The notes: a model not told the origin generated them from the letters alone. Counted from the first letter of the stretch, positions 9,519 to 18,823 are shown. The stretch is 24,704 nucleotides of DNA from Dictyocoela muelleri (GCA_016256075.1 SDVU01000046.1:1-24704), one strand, 5' to 3'. Made by a program: numbers and translations.

Positions 9519-9837
9519 GGATCTATCCCAAAAATTACCCCGAGGTAATTTTTAGGATAGATCAAAAATATCAATTTTGAAGGGTTATGAAACCGATCGA
9601 ATTTAAAAGCAAAATTGAAAATTTTAATGATCTTGAATTAATAAATTTTTTATTTGAAAATAAATTTTAAGAAAAGAATACTTTTGTGGATCATGTAAGT
9701 GTTCGTGTTTTTTGCGATAATTTAAAAGAAATATCGACTCTTTCGTATGGAGGCGTTTAATATAAAGTGTGAAAAGTATAAGCAATATTTTCAGTAAGAA
9801 AAAACAGCTTTTTCGAAGATTTCACGCTTTCCTTTAA

Positions 9838-10194
9838 GAAAATTTTCGGTTCTTAGTCGGGAAACGTCCCCCCCTCTGGAAGAAAAAGCTTGATTCATCG
9901 AATATTGCATTAGCAAGTGATATGTGATTAAGCTACAAATCTTATGGTAAGCTCATAACAATCATTTTTTATCTTTCTCATGTGATATATTCCATTTTTA
10001 GAAATTTCCTGCGAATCATTAAATTTCTAAAAATGAAATATATCACATCATAGAAAGAGAAAAATGATTGTTATGAGCTTACAACAAGATTTTTAGCTTA
10101 ATCACATATCACTTGCTAATGCAATATTCAATGAATCAAGCTTTTTCTTCCAGAGGGGGGGACGCTATCCCGGCTAAGAACCGAAAATTTTTCA
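9838..10194. repeat. 357-bp near-perfect palindrome inside the Merlin element
   Basis: Arms of about 170 bp begin with AAATTTTCGGTTCTTAG at 9840 and end with CTAAGAACCGAAAATTTTTC at 10193. They enclose a 13-base loop, CCTGCGAATCATT (10008-10020). A run of seven C or G occurs at matching places in each arm. Arm identity is above 90 percent by eye, so the structure is fairly young or homogenised. There is no coding capacity. No target duplication is evident, so whether it is a MITE or an inverted duplication of Merlin DNA is open. Confidence 0.85.
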
Positions 10195-10354
10195 GATAAT
10201 ATTATTTTATATATCCAGGGTATCGAGATTCAGAATGAAAAATTATTTGAATATTAACAAAAATACAATTTTTTGTATTATATAAGATCATTGATAAAAT
10301 ACCTGTCCGAATTTTTATTTTAATAAATTATACGGTGAGAACAAAGTAGTGTAA

Positions 10355-10783
10355 GTTGACGAGACAATGTTTAACTATAAAGTTAAGAGCCATAGAGACA
10401 GGTCACCTGGAAATCGAACCGATTCACTGTGCATAATCAAGTTTGACGGTGAAATAATACGTGTTTCTGCTTACATCATTAATAATAAGGAAGAGGAAAA
10501 AATTGTCATTATCATTTGTTCGCAAGTAGCTTGTAATACAACTATTTGTACAGACGAACATTGTGCTTATGCTAATTTGAGAGATTATAATTATGTTCAT
10601 GATACTGTCTGTCATAAGTACACTTATATTAATGAAGACACTGGTGCAAATACCCAAGCAGTTTAATGTTTTAACAATTTATTAAAAAAGGAGATTAAAG
10701 CAAGAATGAGTGTAAAACCCAGTGAACGAGCAAATTTTTTTAAAAAATTGTTTCTATTACTACAACAAAATCAGATTTATTGA
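10355..10783 (+). pseudogene. Merlin (IS1016/ISXO2-like) transposase remnant
   Basis: This is the C-terminal part of a DDE transposase. The frame opens with VDETMFNYKVKSHRDRSPG, whose first Asp matches the first catalytic residue. TDEHCAYANLRDYNYVH supplies the second Asp, and HKYTYINEDTGANTQAV is the conserved approach to the catalytic Glu. The Glu codon itself is replaced by TAA (10664-10666). The same frame continues as CFNNLLKKEIKARMS and on to 10783, which fits the family's C terminus. A second stop lies just before the VDET segment. The N-terminal region is represented at best by diverged sequence at 9587-9770, left of the palindrome. The protein cannot be active. Confidence 0.85.
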
Positions 10784-10910
10784 AGCATTTTTTGATTTAA
10801 TTAAATTAAATTTTTTAAAATTTTTTTGTATAAAAAATAATTTTTTTTTCAGACTGGGGTGGTAATTTTTAGGATAGCTTCTCTCGGGGAGTAATTTTTA
10901 GGAAAGATCC

Positions 10911-10918
10911 AAAATCTT
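10911..10918. repeat. 8-bp target duplication of the Merlin element (right)
   Basis: AAAATCTT is identical to 9511-9518. Confidence 0.9.
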
Positions 10919-10960
10919 AGATTAAAATCCATAAGGACATTTTTTTAATAGAATTTAAAT

Positions 10961-11335
10961 GACCAGATAAGTCATGGTTAATAATGTTTATTTATCATAT
11001 AAGTATCTGGTTTGAACCCCACTGAAGTCACTTTAATAAAAAATTGGGATTCCCATTAAACGGTCAATATTTATAGAATTATGATAATAAAAAATGTCCA
11101 GGCGTATAGTTGATTAAGACCTTGTCTAGTCTTTCAATTAAGCAGAAAATATTTCCAGGTGTTGGGGTGAGTGCGACGACGATCTCAGAAAAATAAGTAG
11201 TAAAAAGATAAAATGACTTATAATTACATATATCCTGCTGATTCATTGATAAAACGAAAATATTATGTACAGATTGGCACCTGGGTAGCTTAATAGAGAG
11301 ATTTGTCATGAACTCCAAGAACCAAAGTCATAGGG
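10961..11335 (+). mobile_element. tRNA-derived SINE, copy B (diverged, 3' truncated)
   Basis: This belongs to a second subfamily together with the copy at 18357. Both have AAGTATCTGGTTTGAA around the B box and a body with GGTCAATAT, GTATAGTTGATTAAGAC and a TCCTGCT block. The A box is badly decayed (GATAAGTCATGG). Similarity to the other copies stops near CCAAGAACCAAAG (about 11318-11335), before the GGTTGGCAGCTATG tail. No target duplication was recognised. Confidence 0.8.
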
Positions 11336-11436
11336 CAGTCGAATTTCGCTCACAACGTATACGCGGGAGAATTGTACGCTCGTGACATTTTGTATGAAAC
11401 CGCTAGGCGTATAAATATTTAACTTAAAAAAATATT

Positions 11437-11705
11437 GAAAAATCTCCTGCGCTTAAAAGCTTCAATTTTTTGTTAATTATTTTTAAAATTAATGAATGTA
11501 TAAGTTAGACAAGAAATTTAATGCAAAGTCTATATATAGGCAAATAGTTTTTCGCATAAAATCTTCTTTTTATTTAGTTAGTGGAACTTATACTATTTAT
11601 GTTTTTGCTATGATGTGAGTAAATTGTGAAAAAAAATTTACCGACGCCGTTACAAGTGAGTGTGGCCATATAAAACTCTGCGCAAGTCAAGAACAGGAGA
11701 TTTTT
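11437..11705. repeat. Inverted pair of a dispersed short repeat
   Basis: GAAAAATCTCCTG at 11437 faces CAGGAGATTTTT at 11694. The right side extends to CAAGTCAAGAACAGGAG. The same motif occurs as an inverted pair at 12812-12910, so this is a small dispersed foldback family. There is no coding content between the arms. Confidence 0.55.
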
Positions 11706-12323
11706 AAAATTTTATGATGGTGAGTATTAAAAAATTTAATTAAAAGGTAAAATTAAATAAAAAAATTAAGAAGATTATGAGGGTGCATAAATTATTTATT
11801 TAAATACTAAAAATTTATTTAAATTTGAAAATTAGCTTTGTCGCAACTTTTTAAATGCATTAGAAATTTCAAGGACGTTTATTTTTTTTAATTGTTTTTT
11901 TTAAAAAATTCATTCATAAAAAATCTTCTATCCTAGAAACTAAATACTTTATCTTATTTTATATTCTACTTTAAAATGAGACCACAAATTCTCTATATTA
12001 TTTGTATTAATACCTATTTTATTCACAAACCCGTCAGTATGCTCACTATTATATATTCGGAATACAAATCTCACCCCCCCTCGTATATAAAATGTATATA
12101 TCTGTAATAATGACACTTTGTTAGACGAAAGAAGCACTAAATTTGTTTAGAATTATGTTGCTCTGAATTTCGGCAATTTTATCAAACATGTCATTTTTAT
12201 CAGTTTCCTATATTACACCAACTAACTATTGTAGAACATAAGCATTTTTCAATCTATTTGATAGGTATATAATTATGCTTACATGGAAAATTAGTGTTTC
12301 GTCTATATGATTTTTTTCTTATG
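11706..12323. other. AT-rich intergenic DNA
   Basis: No gene or RNA was recognised. Short frames here have low-complexity translations without family resemblance. Confidence 0.5.
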
Positions 12324-12399
12324 TCCCACCTATTTTCTTATGACCCACCTATTTTCTTATGCTCCACCTATTTTCTTATGCCCCACCTATTTTCTTATG
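12324..12399. repeat. 19-bp minisatellite, four units
   Basis: Units resemble CCCCACCTATTTTCTTATG and start at 12324, 12343, 12362 and 12381. They differ only in the first two or three bases. The C-rich half makes it stand out. Confidence 0.95.
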
Positions 12400-12811
12400 A
12401 AAACCATATTTTTTACTTTAATAAATTTATAATTCTTTTTATTAGGGGTATTTTGCTTGTTTTAGACAATAACGAGGTAATTTCAATCTAAAAAATTTTA
12501 AAATAGCAGTTAAAAATATAATATCCCACGTAAGAATATGTTTATCGGAACTTTACTTCTCTAAATATACTTTTTCTTAGTAAAATTGTTTTTCTCTTAC
12601 ACTATAAACAATATAAAAAGAAGTGATTTGTTTTTGAAACATCTTTTTAATGGCTTTAGAAATCCATCTCCATAACACGCGTGTTTTATTTAAATGATAT
12701 TATTCTTATTCAACCAGAAATTAAACACTTTATCTAATCGATGAAAAAAATTCTTCGTATTAATTAATTTTTTAGGTTTATTTTAATGGATTAAAATTTA
12801 AAAAATACTTT
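12400..12811. other. AT-rich intergenic DNA
   Basis: Nothing was recognised in this stretch. Confidence 0.5.
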
Positions 12812-12910
12812 ATGTCAAGAACAAGGGATTTTTCATTTTTTTTGAATTTTTCATTTTTTTTTAATTTTTAAAAAAATTCAATAAATTGAAAAATCCCCTG
12901 TTCTTGGCTT
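12812..12910. repeat. Short foldback repeat, second pair
   Basis: TGTCAAGAACAAGGGATTTTTC at 12812-12833 and GAAAAATCCCCTGTTCTTGG from 12888 are inverted copies around a T/A-rich loop of about 55 bp. The arms match the family seen at 11437-11705. Confidence 0.75.
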
Positions 12911-12937
12911 GTGCCAACATTCTAATTTAATCATCTA

Positions 12938-13037
12938 NNNNNNNNNNNNNNNNNNNNNNNNNNNNNNNNNNNNNNNNNNNNNNNNNNNNNNNNNNNNNNN
13001 NNNNNNNNNNNNNNNNNNNNNNNNNNNNNNNNNNNNN
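12938..13037. other. Assembly gap (100 N)
   Basis: There are exactly 100 undetermined bases, a conventional placeholder for a gap of unknown size. The last bases before it (CATCTA) and the array after it suggest that the missing DNA is the same heptamer repeat. Confidence 0.99.
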
Positions 13038-13179
13038 ACATCTAACATCTAACATCTAACATCTAACATCTAACATCTAACATCTAACATCTAACATCTA
13101 ACATCTAACATCTAACATCTATAACATCTAACATCTAACATCTAACATCTAACATCTAACATCTAACATCTAACATCTA
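13038..13179. repeat. Heptamer tandem array (ACATCTA)n
   Basis: About 20 units of ACATCTA occur with one 2-base irregularity near 13111. The array abuts the assembly gap and probably extends into it. The unit has seven bases, like many telomeric repeats, but lacks the G-rich strand expected of one. Confidence 0.95.
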
Positions 13180-13180
13180 T

Positions 13181-13910
13181 TTATATTTTTTAGTAACCTT
13201 TCATAAATCTAAAAATTTAAAATAGTTTTGACAACAAAACCATTTTTTACCTCAAATGACGAAAAATTAGGCCCGTAAAATGTAAAAAAATGTGGTAAAA
13301 ATATGTTTTCGGAAAGCTCTCGGTGCGATAGAAGCCGGAATCGAGTAAATAAAAAAATTCACACTTAAAATGATAATATGTATAATAAAAAAATCTTCGA
13401 TTTATACTCGTGTATATTAACATTTTAGGAATAAAAGATACTTTGTAACACGATTCACGCTAATATCACGCCAAGAGCTTTTCAATAACATTTTTCTTTT
13501 CATTTTAGATAACCTTTTCGCGGTCAATTTCTTGGTCTTATTGGGGGCTCCATACAACCAACTTCCAAAATCCCCACTCCACCCCCAGAATGATTTAATT
13601 TAAATCTTTAGATCAAAAAAATTTCCCTTGGGGAAAATTTTGGCGCTGACCGAAAAATTTTTAGTATATAAATAATAATTTTAAAACATACAATTCAAAA
13701 TCCTCAAAATTAGATTCTCATTAAAATAAATTTTTATTAAAATTTTAAAAGTTTATTTCTAACTGTAGCTTGTTGTTTTTAAATCTCAGAAAATGTATCA
13801 ATATAAACATTACGTAGACTATATACATGGCCATCCTAAAAATTTTTTGTTTTTTCTCATTTGTTTTTAATAATTAAAATTCTCTGAAGATTCATAAGGT
13901 TTAAAATAAC
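13181..13910. other. Intergenic DNA without recognised genes
   Basis: A short imperfect palindrome (AAATTTCCC/GGGGAAAATTT) lies near 13618. No frame or RNA was recognised. Confidence 0.45.
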
Positions 13911-13914
13911 AAAA

Positions 13915-14190
13915 AACCCAGTCTTTTCGGCATAGAATGACGAGAAAAATACCGCTTAATCAAAAAATTACGACCTCCTTATCGCGTCATAATTTACGAA
14001 AACCCCAGCCTTTTGTCAAAAAATGTCGGCAAAAAAACGTTATTTTTTACATAAAATGGCGATAAAAACGCCGTTCTTCAGAAAAATAACGAAACCAAGC
14101 CTTTTGTCATGAAAAGACGAAGGGCACGCCATTTCGTCATAAAATTACATTAAAACGCCTCTCGTCATATAAATTACAAAACAGGAAGCT
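13915..14190. repeat. Degenerate tandem repeat, unit about 30 bp
   Basis: Roughly nine diverged units are built on a GTCATAAAATGACGAAAA core followed by ACGCC. Clear ones are near 14100 (CCTTTTGTCATGAAAAGACG), 14130 (CATTTCGTCATAAAATTAC) and 14160 (CTCTCGTCATATAAATTAC). The units hold a weak dyad (GTCAT...ATGAC). The strong divergence implies an old array. Confidence 0.6.
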
Positions 14191-14212
14191 GTTGTTGGCA
14201 ATTTTAGACATT

Positions 14213-14640
14213 TTTAACTGCCCTATAAGGAGGGTTTTGTAATTAGCCTTTTAATGTATTCTTTATGACTTTTTAGTGAATATAAACACCTTTTTAAGGA
14301 TCCAAATAAGACTTGTAGTTTATTGATCTATTTTTAGTGTTTATAGGTGTCGTGGAAAATTTGGGCTTTTTTTAGTTGGATTATATGTGTTTTTGTAAAA
14401 TCCGTGCCTTTTACAGCTGCACTATGTGATTATTGACGCTGGGTCTTTTAGAGTGCATTATACGATCTGTTAATAAATTTAGTCATTTTTTAAGGAGCAC
14501 TAGAGGGTTTGTTATCAAATTAGGATTTTTTTAAAATGCTCTATAGGGTTTTTTTGTAATATATGCTTTTTATAAAAAGGCCTATAGGTTTTTGCTGAAT
14601 TTAGGCATTTTTTAAAGTGCCCGGCTAGTAGATTATTTGG
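14213..14640. repeat. Degenerate satellite, unit about 41 bp (left block)
   Basis: About ten units follow the pattern GGCATTTTTTAAAGTGCCCTATAGGGTTTTTTG. Best-aligned anchors fall at 14446, 14481, 14522, 14563 and 14603, giving a period of 35-41 bp. The same family reappears in the same orientation at 16938-17190, on the other side of the mariner-like element. Confidence 0.65.
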
Positions 14641-15248
14641 AAAAAATGCTCTTTTGGACGGAAAAAGAAGGTCCTCAATTTTTTTAAGAAAACACCCCTA
14701 TCATGAGCACAGGAGAATTTAATCATTTTAAAATGTAAAACAAGGCCTAAATGCAATTATTTATAAAAATTATTGTTTCTATAAAGAAAAAACGTATACA
14801 ACAATAGTATGCTTTAAAAAAATGCCGGATTTATAAGTACAAATCGGATAAATAATTTTGTCTTTTATATTCAAATGATCTTTTAAAATGAATTTGTAAA
14901 AAACCAAGTTAATTATAAGAGTACAATAAATTAAAGGTTGGCTATATCCAAAAATTTAACAAAATTCAGTATCAATATTTTTCTAATTTATTTGAGAATA
15001 ATATTTCATTAATAATTTGGAAAGTATTAGTAACGGATTTGTTGTATAAGAGTGAAGATATTAACACACTAACCTCTCTATTATTATGAAGACTATAAAG
15101 GACATATTAATTCACTATTCTAACATTTTCAACCATAATTGGCAAAACTAATTATTATTCTGAACAACCAGTATCATTTCAATATAAGGTATTAGCGGAG
15201 CAATAACACCACAATATAAAGATACTTATTAAAAAAATAATATATTTA
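14641..15248. other. AT-rich intergenic DNA
   Basis: No coding or repeat structure was recognised between the satellite and the mariner-like element. Confidence 0.5.
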
Positions 15249-15274
15249 CAGGGTTATTCAATAATATAAATAAC

Positions 15275-15415
15275 AAATTCAAGAAATAAATAATTAATTC
15301 AAAAATATAAATAATAAATTCAAAAATATAAATAATAAATTCAAAAATATAAATAATAAATTCGAAAATATAAATAATAAATTCGAAAATAGAATAATAA
15401 ATTCAAAAATATTAA
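15275..15415. repeat. Left 21-bp subterminal array of element 2
   Basis: About seven units of AATTCAAAAATATAAATAATA with one to three changes each. They are inverted relative to 16430-16560. Confidence 0.9.
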
Positions 15416-15537
15416 ATCATCATCTCTAATATTAATATAACTATTAATGGTTTCCCAAATTGATCTGAAATAATTATTAAAATCAAAATCGACTAGATTA
15501 TCAATTACAAAAATTATATAGCTTTTAATCTTAACCT

Positions 15538-15966
15538 AGCTGTTGCTCTAGATCTAATAGAGTTCAAATCCGATTTAATCTTAAAAAAAAGATTTTCTAT
15601 AGGTTAATTTTTAAAGAATATGATGGCAAAAACATAGTTTGGATGTTTAGCTCTTCATATGTGCTTTTTAATAAAACACATTTATGGAATCTTACGTTAT
15701 TAATTACAAGCACTGTATTTTCATCAAAAATACCTAGTGCTGCTGATTCTCTTATAAAATCATTAAAAATTACTTGATCATAACCTCCATCAATAATTTT
15801 ATGGTATTCAATTTCAGTTATGAACATAATTGCGCATAATGAAATATTTTGTCTCCTAGATGCAGAAAGATACAAAACTGGAACTACATTCGGCATTTAA
15901 TATCCATAATTTATTGATGTATGCAGGTTAAAACCTGATTCGTCGAGAAATAAATTTTTTTTCCTT
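15538..15966 (-). pseudogene. Mariner-like transposase, catalytic domain remnant
   Basis: The minus strand first shows FLDESGFNLHTSINYGY (about 15965-15900) with the first catalytic Asp, then a stop. It continues MPNVVPVLYLSASRRQNISL to a VLVINNVRFHK segment, where the usual second Asp (DNA-like context) is Asn. After a frame change it shows IENLFFKIKSDLNSIRSRA with the third acidic residue (about 15597-15540). Damage is at least one stop, one frameshift and one catalytic substitution. The layout fits the DDE_3 (IS630/Tc1) superfamily. Confidence 0.82.
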
Positions 15967-16126
15967 CTGAGCATCTAAATTTGTATGCAATATTCTCTTC
16001 TTAAATTTTTTTTTGTGAATCACTCAATATAATATTTGACTTTTTGTGTATTCTTTTTCTTTCCAACCCTCTTTCTTTTATAATTCGGTCTACCTTTTAC
16101 ATTGATAAATTAATATTCTCCTCACT

Positions 16127-16423
16127 TTATTTTTCTTGTACCCCCTTATGAGTCAGTGAATTGTCGTTTCCATATAGATTAATAATTTTTGAAATTAAAA
16201 TATTCTTATTTAATTTTAAACGACCTTTAATATTATTGTATTCTTCAAAGGTCACCTGATTATTTTTGTGTAATAATTTTAAAAGTTTATAAATTGAGTT
16301 TAAAGAGATCACCGTTATCTCTGATATTTCACTTGCATTATGATTGTTTCTTAGTCTAAAAATTTGATAAAAGTGTGATTTCGTGTTTGTTGTTCGATTT
16401 TTTCTTGGCTCGTTCGATGTCAT
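16127..16423 (-). pseudogene. Mariner-like transposase, N-terminal DNA-binding part
   Basis: This 98-residue frame starts MTSNEPRKNRTTNTKSH and contains a helix-turn-helix-like stretch (ASEISEITVISLNSIYKLL), as found at the N terminus of IS630/Tc1 transposases. It starts just inside the right arm of element 2. It is the head of the gene whose catalytic part lies at 15538-15966, with a frame break between them. The assignment rests mainly on position inside the element. Confidence 0.65.
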
Positions 16424-16429
16424 GAGGGT

Positions 16430-16560
16430 TATTTATTATTTATATATTTTTAATTTATTATTTATATTTTTGAAGTTATTATTTATATTTTTGAATTTAT
16501 TATTTATATTTTTGAATTTATTATTTACATCTTTGAATTTATTATTTATATTTTTGAATA
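16430..16560. repeat. Right 21-bp subterminal array of element 2
   Basis: About six units of TATTATTTATATTTTTGAAT, running into the TTGAATAACCCTG tip. Confidence 0.9.
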
Positions 16561-16722
16561 ACCCTGTAAAAAGAATAATTTAAAATTATCATAAATTCGA
16601 TTTATTATTTATTAAATCAATTTCAATTGTTTACGATTTCAGTAATTCTGAGAAAAAAATTTAAATTTATTTTATTAATTAAAAAATTCTTTTAAATTTT
16701 TCAATCGATTTTTTTTATTTTT

Positions 16723-16832
16723 TTAATTGTTTAAAAATATAATTTTTTATTTAAACTGTTCAAAAATATGTTTTTTTAAATTGGTTAATAAAATGATATT
16801 TCTTAAATTGTTTAAAAATATGATTTTTAAAA
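16723..16832. repeat. Degenerate 27-bp tandem repeat
   Basis: Four AT-rich units related to AAATTGTTTAAAAATATGAT begin near 16724, 16752, 16778 and 16805. The rest of 16567-16937 holds nothing recognised. Confidence 0.6.
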
Positions 16833-16937
16833 ATAAAGAACTCACCCTTTTCGTCAAAAGTGTATTTTTTAGATAAGACGTTTCGGCCGAATTTGACCTT
16901 CGGTCCAAGATTACCAAAACGGTTTTTTTTAGTATCA

Positions 16938-17190
16938 AGGCATTTTATAAAAAGAACTATAGATTTTGTTGCTTAATTTAGGCATTTTCTGTCCCATGGC
17001 GTCGTGGCTAAATTTAATGTTTTTTACGTGCTCATCGGAGTTGTTTGGCAATTTGGGCATTTTTTAAGGTCACTATAGAGCTTTATGGCCAAACTAGGTT
17101 TTTATTAAAGTGCCCTAAAGGGTTTTTTTATTCCAATAATAATTTTATAGACGCCATATGGGAGTTTTTAGGCAACCCGGGGTTTTATAT
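16938..17190. repeat. Degenerate satellite, unit about 41 bp (right block)
   Basis: Five or six units of the family seen at 14213-14640, in the same orientation. Good examples are GGCATTTTTTAAGGTCACTA near 17064 and TTTATTAAAGTGCCCTAAAG near 17100. Confidence 0.6.
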
Positions 17191-17936
17191 TTTGTTCGGG
17201 GCTTGTTTATAAAGATGTCTACTATCAAGGGGGGGCTTGGATTGAAATTTTATATAAAATAAATTTTAAATAAATTAATAAATTATTATTTTTTTAATTA
17301 AATTTAATCAAAACCAATCCAATTGAAAAATTTATTAAAGTATCCACAAATATATTTTAAAATTGGCATCCTACACAAATAAAATATACCTTCGCTTTAA
17401 ATTTATTCAACATTACAACTATCCGAACTGCATCTTTTAACACGTTTTATTTTCTATTTTAATATTCAAATTCAACAAAAAAACTACCAATATTGTTGGT
17501 ATGTGAACAATCGAGTGCCACAAAACAACACTGTGATATAAAAAAATATGTTTTTAGAGCTAGATTTTTGCATCTTAATTCATAATTTAATTTCATTACT
17601 GTGGTATTTGATAAATTATAAAATAGAATAATCTGCTTTTTATTAATAACTGACATTAAAGAGTAAATATAATCAAAATACGCCAAAATTTCTAATTTTT
17701 AAATTTTAAATTTGCCTAAATTAACAGAAGTTACGAGAACACCGGTATTTAAGCATTGTAAGTTTATAATTTTTAAAAAAGAGGTTCATTCCATTTTAAA
17801 CATCTATTTGTGGCTGATAATAGCTTAAGATTTATTAATGATTAAAGAATATCATCACAATTAAAAAATATTTTATCCATTAATTTTAAATTAATATGGG
17901 TCATTAATTAAATTTTAAAAAATTGCTTTTGTTTAG
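17191..17936. other. Intergenic DNA without recognised genes
   Basis: This stretch is AT-rich. A 75-residue minus-strand frame at 17459-17686 is open but not recognisably related to anything; it could be a decayed transposase fragment. Confidence 0.4.
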
Positions 17937-18177
17937 AAAGAATGCGAAGAGAGAAAAAATACAAATTAAGATGGTTTGTATTTATGTACGGAGATCCCCA
18001 CAATGTTTTTATTTTCTTCTAGGAAGCATCCTTTAAAGTTTGATCAACGATCCCAAAGGGTTAGAGTGATATAAACTTTAAAAGATGCTTCCTATAAGAA
18101 AATAAAAACATTGTGGGGATCTCCGTACATAAATACATACCATCTTAATTTGTATTTTATCTCTCTATGCGTTCTTT
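17937..18177. mobile_element. Foldback (MITE-like) palindrome
   Basis: This is a 241-bp inverted repeat. The arms of about 105 bp start AAAGAATGCGAAGAGAG and end CTCTCTATGCGTTCTTT, with about 95 percent identity by eye. They enclose a loop of about 31 bp (18042-18072). The arms include GTACGGAGATCCCCACAATG. There is no coding content. It is unrelated in sequence to the other two large palindromes. Confidence 0.85.
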
Positions 18178-18345
18178 ACTAGCATTATAGTTGTTTTTTT
18201 AAATAGAACAGTACTATTTATTGTGACAAATGCTGCAATTTTATTATTTAAAAAGTAAGAAGGATGTTAATTTAATAACAATAATTAAGAAAAAAAATCT
18301 TTGAAGGCGTTCGTGTAATAATCGTGAGTGATATTTTTTGTTAAA

Positions 18346-18823
18346 TCTAGAATAAAGGGACGACTAGCTCAGTGATAAACAATACTTATTGTAACACTTA
18401 AGTATCTGGTTTGAATCCCACTGACTTCACTTTAATGAAAAATTGTGATCGTCATTAAGTGGTCAATATCTATGGAATTATAGATAATATATTGTTGTTC
18501 TAGTGTGGTATAGTTGATTAAGACTTGGTCTAATATGTTAGTTATGCAAAAACGCTCATAGGTGTAAGAATTAGAGAGGCTACACATCTCGCTAAAATAA
18601 GCAGTGAAAACAAATAAATAAAATTCATGAAAACCTCAATAATTACCCGTATCCTGCTAAGTCATTGAAAAACAAAAATCGCGTAACATCTGGGCTTCTG
18701 GATAGCTTAGAAATGACAAATAAGGGAACACGAAAACCCAAAGGTATAAATACCAAGGTTAGAGGCAAATCTCCGGGTTGGCAACTATGGATGTTCTCAG
18801 TATACAATAATATCTTTAATAAA
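18346..18823 (+). mobile_element. tRNA-derived SINE, copy C, with probable target duplications
   Basis: The SINE body runs 18357-18812. The head has GACTAGCTCAGTGATAAAC (A box) and TGGTTTGAATCCCACTGA (B box). The body reads GTGTGGTATAGTTGATTAAG, then ATCCTGCTAAGTCATTG, and ends CGGGTTGGCAACTATG plus an AT tail. The flanks TCTAGAATAAA (18346-18356) and TCTTTAATAAA (18813-18823) match at 9 of 11 positions and are probably a decayed target duplication. This copy and copy B form a subfamily distinct from A, D and E. Confidence 0.88.

Larger units (their letters stand above)
9519..10910 (+). mobile_element. Merlin-type DNA transposon with nested palindrome
   Basis: This is a 1392-bp element. The left tip reads GGATCTATCCCAAAAATTAC and the right tip, reverse-complemented, reads GGATCTTTCCTAAAAATTAC; the similarity extends to about 27 bp. 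Both ends are flanked by AAAATCTT. The left tip continues into its own complement (9545-9564), forming an end hairpin. At the right end the second copy is in direct orientation (10861-10880). The inside holds a transposase remnant (10355-10783) and a 360-bp foldback (9838-10194), which may have inserted into the gene. The element is not autonomous. Confidence 0.9.
15249..16566 (-). mobile_element. IS630/Tc1/mariner-like transposon with iterated arms (element 2)
   Basis: This is a 1318-bp element flanked by TA on both sides (15247-15248 and 16567-16568). The inverted tips are CAGGGTTATTCAA and TTGAATAACCCTG. Each arm is a head-to-tail array of 21-bp units such as AATTCAAAAATATAAATAAT: about seven units on the left (15275-15415) and six on the right (16430-16560), in opposite orientation. 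Between them, on the minus strand, lies a broken DDE transposase (helix-turn-helix part at 16127-16423, catalytic part at about 15540-15960). Confidence 0.88.

Noticed and set aside
12294-12491. 65-residue frame over the 12324 minisatellite
   Set aside because: The repetitive translation follows the 19-bp repeat. There is no family resemblance.
13038-13179. CRISPR or true telomere
   Set aside because: There are no spacers, the unit is a pure heptamer without a G-rich strand, and it lies inside a contig next to a gap.
17459-17686. 75-residue minus-strand frame as a gene or transposase fragment
   Set aside because: It has a few Cys residues and a loose likeness to transposase N termini, but no motif strong enough to name it and no CCC before the start.
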